NCBI GenBank assembly: GCA_034509425.1
Contig: JAVTVJ010000071.1
Span: 248,001-312,000 of the forward strand
Reading direction: 5' to 3'
Source of the DNA: Eopsaltria australis
Lineage: Eukaryota; Chordata; Aves; Passeriformes; Petroicidae
Length of the DNA stretch: 64,000 nt
This document shows positions 22,701-34,700 of this stretch, piece by piece. Each line of letters starts with the position of its first letter. Within the stretch, counting starts at the first letter, position 1. Below the pieces are notes generated by a model. The model was given only the letters and a program-made list of their open reading frames with translations, made no database searches and was not told where the DNA came from. Both the position numbers and the translations under genes were made by a program.

Positions 22701-25700
22701 GACAGACACAGCTCTTGGGCTATGGATTCTCCACTTGAGCATGGGATGAGGACCAGCAGGGCTGTGTGTGGTGAGGGGTGTCACATCACCAGGGTTTGAA
22801 ACCTGTACTGGAGCCCATAAGAAAGCAGAGCCATCCCTGCCCATGTCCTGTTTGTGCTCTACAGAAGGGCATTGCTCCCAGCTCCGAGCTGGGGGGATGC
22901 AAGGATTCCTGCAGGAATGCAGCCCCTCAGCCCTCCTGAGTGCTCTATTTTTCTAAGGTGTTCTGAAATTTGAAGCCATGTGCCTTCTGGCTGCTGGGAT
23001 GGAATTTTCCTTTTCCATCTCCGATACATCTGTAGGTCTGAGCGCTCCTGCTCGCTGCTCTGGCTTGTGCCTGGAGAGGTGACGCAGGAAGGAAGCAAAC
23101 TCCCTTGCCTGGAAGAACTGGAGTATTTTTGGCTGCTCAAAACTCTCCCAAAATGGAGGCAGTAAAGGCTCAGGCAGTAGTGGGAGTTTCCACTGCACAG
23201 TCTGGAATTGGGAGAGACTTGCTGTGATGATTCAGGGGAGTTTTACTGCCTGGTGATCTCTGCTGCAGGAGGAAAGTCTGGGGATTTTGCCTTGAGCATC
23301 GGAGCCCCAATCTGCTTAGGGAAAACTGGACTTGCAGGGAAGATGAGGGAAGTCTCCAACAATTTAGTTTTTAAAGGATGTTGTGCTCCTATTTCTGAGC
23401 CCTCAGGCAGGTGCTTGGAGCTGCTGCATGTTTTAAAGTCCCATGAGGGATACCCTGTGCTAGGGAGAAAGGAGAGGAGGGCAGTCCTAGCCAAGGAAGT
23501 CCCCAGTAGGCAGGGCTGGCATGGCACGAGCAGCGTGTGCCCCCACAGCTCTGGGGCAGGGACCCACTGCTCAGGAGGGACTGGGATCATCCAGTCTTTC
23601 CACAAAGCCTGGCAGCGAGGATCCCTCGTGCCACAGGGCAGACTGAGAGCCTGGGCCCAGCTGTCGTGGGCTCCCTGATCCCTGCACTCCCAGCCCTGTC
23701 AAACAGGAATAATGGGATTTTCCAACCACGTAAACGCCCGAGAGCAGCAGTGTGAGCTGACGGGCAGGTGCGAGCTCTGATGTTCTCTACTCTGTCCCCT
23801 CTCACTCCATTTGTATATTTTTTTTGTGCAGATTTCTGTATCCTGCAGTACCCCCTGTCCATGTGTATGTGCCTCCCCTGGGATAGAGCCTGTTTGACTT
23901 GGACCTTCTGTGCTGGCAGTGATGCTTTGCCCCGTTTGCCCCCTCTCCCTGCATGTGCCTGACCCTGCCTCCTTCGCTTTGCTTCCCTACCAACTGCAGC
24001 TGCAGGAGCCTCTCCCAGCTCCCGCTCCCCTCATGCTTTGCCCGTGGCTGAGAAGTGATGCAAAAGCCAGATACAAACAAGTGGGGGGTTGACAGGACTC
24101 CTGTGAGCCTGAGAGGGACTGAGCACCTCAACAGGATCCAAGTGCTCGTGCAGCCTCACGAGTTTGTGACACGGTGCAAAATACTGAGCAGTGTTCCAAG
24201 GTGTGTGTGTGCTCTCACAGCCAGCAGAATCAAATTCCCTTCTGCAGTGATGCTGCTGCCTCCAGCAGGACAAGAACATTGTTTGTTTTAATGGAAGTAT
24301 TAAAATGACAAATTCAACTACGATTCTTTCAGCTGAAGTGTGTAACTGTATTAAACTTTTTTTGGGGTCATATTGTCAAATAGCTGTTTCTAAAGTGCTT
24401 AAACCAGAATCCCTCTGTGGATGACACACAGTAGTAAAACTAGAAACTTGAGAGGAATTTAATTTGAGAAAAGGCTCTGTGAGATCTGGCCATGTTCCTA
24501 TTTTGCACCTGCACATGCAGGGTGTTGGACTGCTCATCTTTGGGCTTTGCCTTGCTGGTTCTTAGCCTGGCTGCTGCTGCACGCACTGGTTTGGGTCTGG
24601 CTTCCAGCTGGGGATGCTCCCTTGTTGCTGAGACATTACTTCCCTCAGTGACCTGAGCCCTGGCTTGTTCCTGTGGTGGTGGAGCTGCACGGCTCTCTAA
24701 TTCACAAACTGCATGGGACTGGGTACACCTGTTCTCTAAACAGCCAGAATTGCAGAGGTGGAATGACTGTTATAACCAGGATAAGTAGGATTTGAAACAA
24801 TTGAAGTTTAAATCTAAAATGATGACGATGGAAGCTCCAGCAAATAGAATTCACACAACAGGTTGCCTGCCTTATATTCAGCCTTTTGTTTCTGTGGCAC
24901 CCTGCAGTGTGGGATGCTGCCAAGGTACCAGACTGCCTTCCCCAGGTGCCAGCAGCATTAATGGGAACCTGGATACAGCTCAACATCCCTTAAACTTTAG
25001 CATGGCCCCTGGATTCTGATCCCAGTGCTTGGAAAGCAGGCTGGTCCATCTGTAGCCCTCTTTCCCACAGCTGAAGCGCATTGTTCAGGACACCCCCGAA
25101 GCCGTGGCTGGGTGGGGCCAATCAATGAGCTCATGAGGGGACGCTAAACCCCCAGGGAGATGGCGAAACACCGCTCAGGCTGGTTCAGACTGGGCCCTCT
25201 GCTTCCCCCACTGCTTTTGTTGTCTTGTTTTTGCATTTAAACTTCAATGTTGGAGTGAGGCGCGGGGCGGGCGCTGCCCCGGCCCTGACGCGGCGCCGCT
25301 TGTGCCCCGCAGAACAACGACAACGAGACGGCGCTGCACTGCGCGGCCCAGCACGGCCACACCGAGGTGGTGAAGGTGCTGCTGGAGGAGCTCACCGACC
25401 CCACCATGCGCAACAACAAGTTCGAGACCCCCCTGGACCTGGCCGCGCTCTACGGGAGGCTGGAAGTGGTCAAGATGCTCTTGAACGCCCACCCCAACCT
25501 GCTGAGCTGCAACACTAAGAAACACACTCCGCTGCACCTGGCGGCCAGGAACGGTCACAAAGCCGTGGTGCACGTCCTCCTAGATGCTGGCATGGACAGC
25601 AACTACCAGGTATCTGGTGTGTCTGAGCAGGGCTGGGCTGGTGGTGGCTGGGGGTTGGAGAGCTCCACCAACCCTCCTCGCTGAGGAGAGCTTTGAGTTC

Positions 25701-28700
25701 TGCTGGGCTGTGTGTGCAGCTCTGGGGTGCTCAGGGAGGCTGCCCGGGGGGGCTCGGGTGCTGTGCATGCCTCACGCCTGCGCAGGGGCCAGGCAAAGCC
25801 CCAGACACTGAGTGAGGGACAGAAACACCTTTTGGCCGAAGCTGTTCTGCCCTGCAGTGCTGTGAGCTGTTGATAGCAGTAGAGGCAAACGTGTCTCTTC
25901 CTACAAAGCCACTTGTGAACGTGCTGTTTGCACAGCAATGGCTTCTATGTGGCTCTTGTTTGTCCTTGTCAGGACGTGGCCTCTTGCCAAGCTGTAGAAG
26001 GCCCTATGTTGGTCTCTCTGATGGAACCATCCCCATTTTTCCATCCCACGTTCTCAGCATTGTAATAATGTTGACGGTCCATCCTCAGCCATAGGTAGTG
26101 CTGCCTACACCTCGTGTACAACACCGTGTATTTATTGCTTCAGTAACCCTCTAAGCCACGCCTCCCTCACCATTCCCTGCTGTCTGGCTTCATGCTATGT
26201 TTCCATTTAATTTGCAGACTGAGAAAGGCAGTGCTTTGCACGAAGCTGCTTTGTTTGGCAAGACAGATGTGGTACAAATATTGCTGGCTGCAGGTGAGAG
26301 AATGTTCCCCCTTTGAAGCACTAATGTGGTGATCCCTTCACCCAGAGCTTGAGGAAATCCCTTTCTAATGCAGCAGGTTTCTCCTCCTCAGAGCAGGATA
26401 TAGGAGAAGTTGGCTCTTGGAGTTTGGCTTTTGATTTGTCTCTAGAGTGTTTTTTAGCTCCCCTCAGTGATGATCACAAATGTGATTTGATGAAATACAT
26501 GAACCTGCTCATAGTTAGACAATATTCTTGCTTTTGCCCTCTGTACCCCTGTGGCCACAGGTATTGATGTGAACATAAAGGATAACAGAGGCCTGACTGC
26601 TCTGGACATTGTGAGGGAGCTTCCTTCCCAGAAAAGCCAGCACATAGCAGCTCTCATTGAAGGTGGGTGATGCAGCTCTGCCTCTTGGGAGGAGGGGGAA
26701 GCTCTGGGTGCTGATTATGCCGGGGCAGGTACAGGATGTGCCTTTCTAGACCTGGAAAGTGCTGAAAGCAAAGCAATTTCAGGCTGTGTGGGAAGGAACG
26801 GTGCTGAAATGCTGGGGTGAGCTTCTCCAGACCAAATGTTTGGAGGAGGACTTGGGGGGGATTTAGGAGGATTAGCCCTTTGCAGAGGGAGTGTGGCGTG
26901 ACTTTTACAGTTTAAATGGGCTTAATTGAGCTTTGTTTAGCTCACTTTAGAAGTTAATTAAAATTAAGGATAGCCTAAATCTGCTTGCAGAATGCAAAGT
27001 AACAGCTTTAGAAATGGTTCTGGTGTAACTCCCCTTTACGTGTCTGTGTAGGCAAATCGCTGTCCACAGATCTCACATCCTGCTCCTCGCCTCCTTGTGA
27101 GGCTTGGGCATGGAATTTGCAGATGAGATTTACAGAAAAGGCCTTGATTACTTGTATTTTATAAAGGAGCTTGGTCCATTGTGTCTGTCCAAATTCGGGA
27201 ATGAAATGTGACATCTTGGCTAAATTCATACCTTGTAATTACGCTGTCTGCATTTCCTCTCAGCTGTGGGGAGGATCAGAAGCATTTGGAGCTGGGGTGT
27301 GTTACTCATGCTGAGCATTTGGAAGCTTTGCAGGTTCAAAGCACTTTTCAGACTTTTAACTAAGCTGTGCCTGTGAGGCTGGTGGGTTTGAGCTTTACTC
27401 TGAAACTGGAGACAAAGATGGGCTTAAAAACTGAAGGTGTTGCAGGTAAAGGCTGTTAGTTTTTCCCCTGGAGGGAGCTGCTGTTGGGTGTTACATCAGC
27501 TGAATGTTTCTGGCTTTGCCTGTGGTTGGGGACTGCAGCTGGAATTGGTTTCTGTTATGACTCTGTTCAGTGATGGAGCTTGTGTCTACAACACAGATCT
27601 GCTCCTTGACTCTGTGTCCGTGCAGCAGCTTTGCAGCTTTCTGATTAAAGACTCTGAAAGTTCAAAGGACCATCCCTACCCTTTTGCCTGTGATTAAAAA
27701 GGCCGCCTGCTTCTATTTTGGGATCTGAGCTGCAAGTTTTAATAATTTTTTTTTGGACGCTTAATAAGATGACAGTTGGCCTTCCACCCACGAGGGAGGA
27801 AGCGCCATGTGCTGAAGGGGACAGAAAACCAGAGTGATGTGAGCTGACCCTGTCCCCCAACCCCCTTGCAGATTACACCGTCGGGAAGAAAAGTGCCAAA
27901 GCTGCGGAGAAATCTGCTCCAGCCCCGCTCGCTCCAGCCGCTGATCCCTCGAGCCGCACATCTCAGGGTGGGCATCCCCAGCATTCCTCTCCCTGCCAGC
28001 ACCGAGGTCAGGAGATCCAGTGACAATCCCATCTCTGTCTTACCCCCCACAGGTGACGTGGACAAAGCTGTCACAGAGCTGATCATCGATTTTGACGTGA
28101 ACCCTGAAGAGGAGAGCCCCTACGAAGCCTTGTACAACGCCACGTCCTGCCACTCCCTGGACAGCCTGGCCAGCGGGAGATCGTCCGACCGGGAGTCTGT
28201 CAATAAGGAGGCTGAACCCAGTGGCCTCAAAGCAGCTGGAGTCAGGCCTGTATGTAGCTCACCCCTGCTTGCCCTAGAGGCACAGGGGGCTGACCTGCAG
28301 GGTCGGGTTTTGCAGCAGGCAATCTTGAAATCCTTCCCTGACGTTGTTCAGAGCAGGCAGGTGCCTCTCCTTCTTCCCTGTCCCGTTCATGGGGATTGCC
28401 TAAAAGCAGCCGCTTCTTTGTTTCACCTCACATTGCATCCTGTTTTCTGGCAGTTGGATACTGGTGCCAGTGAATCTTGGTCATTACATTTCACAGAAGG
28501 GTTGACTTCTCATCCTGGAAGCTTCTGTGGGGCACTTTCTTGTGTCTTTCTCACTGCTTTACCAAAGCTAAGGCTCTCAGGAAATTATCTTTAAGAACAA
28601 CCTGTTGCAGACTGTTTGGCAGTGGAAGGGTTTTTTGGTTTTTGTATGTATTACTTGCAGAGCTCTGTAGAGGGTACTCCAGGCTTTGCAAGGCAGCACA

Positions 28701-31700
28701 GAGCTCCTGGAACTGTCCCCAGAGAAGTCTTCCTCACCTTCTGTCAGCTGCATCTGCTGCCCCGATAGCGATCGGTGGGAAGGCTGCTGTGGGGCAGATG
28801 GGCCCCGCAGTGCTGGGTCAGCTTCAGGCTCTGTGTTCTGGTTGGTTTTCCAAAGCCTGCTCTGTGGAGGCATTTTTGGACAAAAGGAAGAGCAGCAGTG
28901 AACAATTAAACTGCTGGGGGCACAGTAACCATGGTTCCCCTCTGTGCAAAGAGGTGCAGCCTTTGGCTTGTGCTGAGAGCAAGCAGAATAGAAATGAGAC
29001 AAAAGCTTTGTGTGATGGACATTTTGGCCAGGTCTCTCAGATGTGCAGTACCAGGTGCACTTTCCTGTTACTGATCAAATCTTATCATTGTGCTGTGCTG
29101 ATGGTGGGTGTGAAATAAGCTCAGCTCTGTCACGAGTAAGGAAAGACGAGAGCTGAACTGCAGTGAAAAGAGAGCAGGAAGAGGGACATGCTCCAGTAGC
29201 TCGCTGGAGTTTCTCCTCACACTTGCTGAGTTTGAGCAGTGCAGCTCTGCTGCTCCCTTTGCCATTAGATGGAGCTGTGGCCGGGCAGGAGGTGGCCTCG
29301 GGACCGGGCAGCAGCTGCAGCTGCCCAATGGCAATCCTGGATATCGGAGGAGAGCAGTGCAGCATCATTTCTTGATCCCCAGAGTTTTCCACTATAAAAG
29401 GTGCCTCTGGCATCAGTTCCACTAAGCCACAAGCCCTTTCTCCCCATCAGCTCGTTGCTCACTCCCCTGTGTAGTGCTGTGGAGATGCTGGTGTGGGTGT
29501 GAGTGGGACCTGTGTGAACAGATTGGTGTCCTGAGGAAGAGGAGGAGGAAAGGCAGTGGCCATTGCCCAGCTCTGTGCTGTTAGGGCTGAACTTCTCCTC
29601 CACCCAGATTAATTTGAAGGAGTCCTTGCTGCATCCACAGCAGTGGGGACATAGAAGTGGTGGGGGCAGAAGGGATGAGCTGTACCAGCACAGCTGACAG
29701 TGTCTCTCTCACCTGCAGAGAGAACGTCCTCCCCCGCCGGCCAAGCCCCCACCTGATGAAGAGGAAGAGCAGAATGTGGAGAAGAAGACAGGCCACAGTG
29801 CTCCCAGTGAGGTACATGGGGCTTGCTCTGGGGTGTTTCATGGGAGAGTTTTAATAGTTTGGGAGGAGCCAAGGATGCTGTTACCTCCTGTGCTCGTTGG
29901 GCTGTGAATGTGAAGTATTCCCTCACTCAGCATTGCTGCTGTCCCTTACCATGGGAACTTCCTTTGTCCGGTTCTTCCAGGGCACCTCAGATTTGACCTT
30001 CAGCCTTACTTTCCTATTCTTGGCTGAGAATTCCCTTAGGAAGAGATTTTTCTGACCCACGTTGTGATGTGGACCATTGCCCACTAGTAATGATCCCACC
30101 ACAGGCATCTTCAGTTGGACTGAAACACAGAGGGGCTGTGAGTTCCTGCTTCCTCTGAGCTCCCAGCTGTGCAGGAGCTGTGTGGGCTTGTGGGTCCCAC
30201 TGACATGAGCAGGGATCAGGGGCTTGAATTCAGCTGAGGATCTGGCCCAGCACGTGTTAAAGCTGTCTTCTGCAGGGGTCAGTGCATGTGCGCTGCTTTC
30301 TGATGGCGCTCAAGCTCTCATATTCCATATTGTTGCTGCTGGGGCTTCCTGTTGCTTGCCTTACTCACCTGCCTGTGAACCTCAGATGTGAGGACTCTCC
30401 TGGAGACACGGCTGTGGGAAACCACAAATGTGCCTTGGCAACTTCTGCTGACACCCAGGAAAACCTTCAAAGCAAATCCAAATCCTGTGGATTTCTGTGC
30501 TCTCCCAAAGGCACTGGGTTGTGTGTGAAGCCTGTGGAGCCTGTGCCACCTCTGCTGTGGGGAGCAGGCTTTGGTTCAGCAGGTGCTTCCTTTGAATGTG
30601 CCGATCTGCTGGAGTTCTGCAAGGCATAAAGGAGATCTGTTTTCTGGAGTGTGTCAAATCCACACAGGTGAACACAGCCTGCTGTTGTAGAACTGAGTGC
30701 AGAGAGGGAGTAAACTCTGAGCTGTGTGTGAACAGGGAAACTGGGATGTGACATTGTGCTGTTCAAATGCAGGGGGTGAGAACCAGCCCTGTGCCTGGCT
30801 CTGCAAAGGAGAGCTGGGCAGCAGGTCATGGAGTAATTGAGAAGCAGAACTCGTTTATGACAATAAACACGAGGGAGGGAAACGTGCCCTGACCATTCCT
30901 GCTGAGCTTTCTTGCCATGTTTAATTACCAAACACCTGCTGTGTTGTCCTGCCTTTAATGGCTTTGGAAGCACAGTCCATTAAAGGGAATCTTGCTGGCA
31001 AATGACAGAGTGACTCGCTGGCGAGACCTTGATTTGTGACCAACTTCAGTGACAAAACTTACAGGCAGCGTGTGGCTGTCTGGAAATGACCTTTTGGACA
31101 ATACTGATGAGGAGTTTGGTGCTTTGCTTGCTCCTCCTGGCCTGCTCTGCTTTTCTGACTCTTACCCATCTTTTATCACCTCAGAGCTTGCACTCCCTGG
31201 GCTGGGCAGGCGTGCACACGCTCTGGGAATGCTGTAAACATCCTGCTGCAGCATCCCAATCTGCCACCCTCCAGCCCCACTCTCCCATTGGAGCCAGGAC
31301 ACTTAGTCATTGAGTATTCTGGGGTTGGGCCAAACTCTACTTTTCCAAAGTAGGCTTTTTATTCCTTGCCAAGCTGGGGCTATCAGTCAAAACAGATGAG
31401 CATAAAGAAGAAACTTCACTTTCATCACGGAAAAGCGTTGGTACAAACAGGCAAAGGAGCTGATTGTTTGGAGGTGCTTGAGTGGTGCCTTTCACTATCT
31501 GCAGAAACCTTCTGGGTTTGGAGCTGAACTGTCAAATTAAACTTCAGTTCCAGTTGTTTACTGCTTGTCTCCGGAAGGGAAGTGCAGATCAAGGACAAGG
31601 CGCCACGTTGGCTCCAGGAGTTTGGTCTGCAGCTCTGGGGAGGGAGAAGAGAGGAAGAGATGAGTTACCCTTTAAAAAGTCTTTCAAACTCCTCTGCTGT

Positions 31701-34700
31701 GGATTTAATATACCTTAAAAAGCGTCCTTATTATTCACAGCATCTGATTTTTGGGCTTTGCTAGCAATGAGCACTTACACATGCAAACAACATGGCAGAA
31801 GAACTAAAAGCTGCATTGGAAGAAAGCTTTACTTGGTGGTGTTGCTCCTGGTCACAAAGCCCACAGAGCAAGCAAAGTTCTCCAGCAATGGTCTTCATTT
31901 TGAGTGAATTTGAACCTGAAACAGAATTTGGAACTTGGAAGGATGAGAGATGGAGAAAATCAAGTGTCACCAGGCCTGTGAAAGTTCACAAAGCAGAAGC
32001 TGGGAATTGTGTGCTGCTAGAGAGCTCCTGCCTTTGGTGCATTTAAAGAGGACAGCACAGGAATCATCATCCACAGGAGTGTCAGGAGAGCACCAGAGCC
32101 TGGCTGAAGGTCCAGGCTGCTGCTGTGCTAACAAGCTGCTGCTGGGCAGGATTTTTCCAAGATCACAGGCAAGAACCTGTTACCTGCTGCTCTGGTCTGA
32201 TGGTTTTGTGCCACCATCTGGTCAGAATTTTTTCCCTAATTTGCTCATTATGAGCTCCTTCACCTGGAAAGGGGCAGGTCTGCCTGGCAGCTCCTGCTCA
32301 AAGCAGGTAGAATAAATAAATATTTCCCATGCCAGACATGGCCTGTTTCCTCCCATTGGGAAAGTCACTTTAAAAGCCAGCTGGGTTCCTGCAGAACAGC
32401 ACGTGGATGTCAGAATCCTGTCTGTGCTGCTGACTCTTGGGTGCCTCTCCAAGACACCTTAAGCTTCCAGAGCTCCTGGCTGGGTTGCAGTCAGGTAGGT
32501 ACCAGTTTGCCCTTGGAGCAGCTCTGGTGCTTTCACTCTGGGGAGAAGCAGGAGGTGATCTGTGCTCTGCTGCTGAGGCAGTGGCAGCTCCAGGGCTCTG
32601 AGCAGTAGGAGCCCTCCCTGGGGGATGTTTTGTTCAGACCTGTTCTTGCCTGTGCTGGCAGCAGCTAGGGATTATTTGCTTTCTGGCTTGGGTTTGTCCT
32701 GCTGTGGTTGGGTGAAGTCACACATGGGGTCACAGAATGGTTTGGACTGGAAGGGACCTTAAAGATCATCCAATCCCAAGCCCTTGTCATGGGCAGGGAC
32801 ACCTTCCACTCTACCAGGTTGCTCCAAGCCCCATCCAACCTGGCCTTGAATATTTCCAGGGTATTCACAAATTTCTATCACTCCATGTCCTTCCCCAGCT
32901 CTCTTGCAGCCTCTTAGGGTGCATTCCTGGATCATGCTGAGCTCCTGGGACAGGGTTGCATCAACCTGCCAGGATCTGGCCAGGAGATGGTGCTGAAAGG
33001 CAGCCAACTGTGCCTGCGGGGTGCCCTGGTGGCCAGTTTAGCCCCTTCAGCACTGGGATGGCACCCGAGGGTATCCAGTGCCCGTCATCCTTGGCATTGA
33101 TGCAGACCAACATGTGTGAATCTGCACCAAAACCTCATCCCTGCACATGGCTGGTGGCTTTCCAGAACAGCTCGGGGACAGTCTGCCAGGGTTACAAACC
33201 AGCTCTAAGTAGAGGCTTTGGGGGATTTAAATGAGCACAGTCACTGCTGCACATCCTGAAGTTAAACTGAGTTCATACAGTCCTGCCTGAGGACTCCTTA
33301 GTTCTGAATATGCCATACATCCTGAGGTCAGAAATGTAGATCTGAGATGCCTGAGAGGGTGGCAGGGATTTGGGCTTTTGTTCCTTTTGGCCCTATCCTA
33401 ATAGGCCCAGCAGCTAAAAAGTGAATGACGATGCAAATTCCAGTAGCAACAGCGAGTCTGAGTTGGGATGAACAGGAATAACGGTCTCAGCTCTTTTCCC
33501 CCTCCAGGCTGTCTGCAGCCTTTGCACAGTTGGTCAGTGCTGGAAAGCTGTCAGCAGCCTGAAATACTAGAAATTAAAGGGGTTTGAGTGGGGGTTTTTT
33601 GAGAGGGTTAAAAAAACCCAAAGAGGAGGGTTATATTTTGGCTCACACTCTGCAGTGAAGGTGTCGCCTCTGCCAATTCTTTGCTTAACCTGTGGCATAG
33701 AGGCTGTGGGGTTTATGCTGGGACAAAGCATTGCTTTGCAGAGCACCACATTGTGCTGTTGTTCATTAGGCCTCTGCTGCCCGGGGGAAGAGCAGGGGAA
33801 GTGGAGCTGAGGAAGAGGAACACCCCTACGAGCTGCTGCTTACAGCAGAAACTAAAAAGCCAGTTGCAGTGGACAGGAAAACAAAAGGTGAGTGACCATC
33901 CAAAAAGCAGAGCTGTTTGCTTGCATGCACTTCAGGAAAACATGGGGGGCAGAGGGCAAGTGGAACAATGAAAGTCTCTGCTGGGTGGGGGCTGGAGGGT
34001 GATTGTTGTATTTCCTGGTAATCTCTCTGTAAAGGAGAGCTCTGAGCGTTCCCGTACAGAGTGTACACGGAGGAAGGGCAGCTCAGAGATTGCAAGGATC
34101 TGCTTTGTTACCTCAGGAATGCCCAAATCTCGTGCCTGGCCAAGCACAGGCAGAGGGTGAGAGGCTGGAGGCTGTGCTGTGTTGTTCCAGGGAAGATGAG
34201 CAACACGAGTGTTCCAGTGAGCCGTGTTCTCCATCCAGCTGGCGCTGCAGGTTTCTGCTATCCTGCTGTAAAATCAACATCCTGCTCTGTGTTAGAGCTA
34301 ATTTGAGACGGAAACCAACAGAGGAGGAAAGCAAAAATGTGTAGAACAAGAACTAGAACTGACAGAGATCTATGGAGTACACAGGTTAATACTGAGGCAG
34401 TCTCTCCTCCCCCAGAAGGACCTTCGAGCTTTACAAAGCATCTGGGAACACCTTGTCTCTTGTGTTTTGGCTGTTGTTGCCTTTTTGGCTTTCCTTCAAA
34501 AATAACAACAAAAGATTTGTTTAGAGGGAAAAGATTTCCGCTTTATTCAGAAGCCCTGAGCAGGAATTTGGGTGGATTTAATTTGGATTCTCACACTGGA
34601 ACCTCTCTCCCTTTGAAGATGGACAGGGCTAATGAGGACTTGAGGTGATGCCTCATTGACTGCTTTGTCAGACCTGCAGCTTTTTCCCCTCCTTGCAACA

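Noticed and set aside
27866..28594. A single continuous + strand gene of about 240 codons
   Set aside because: The first part reads exon 8 and intron 8 in the wrong frame. Only the exon 9 portion is in the ANKS1A frame; exons 8 and 9 join cleanly with the 85-bp intron removed.
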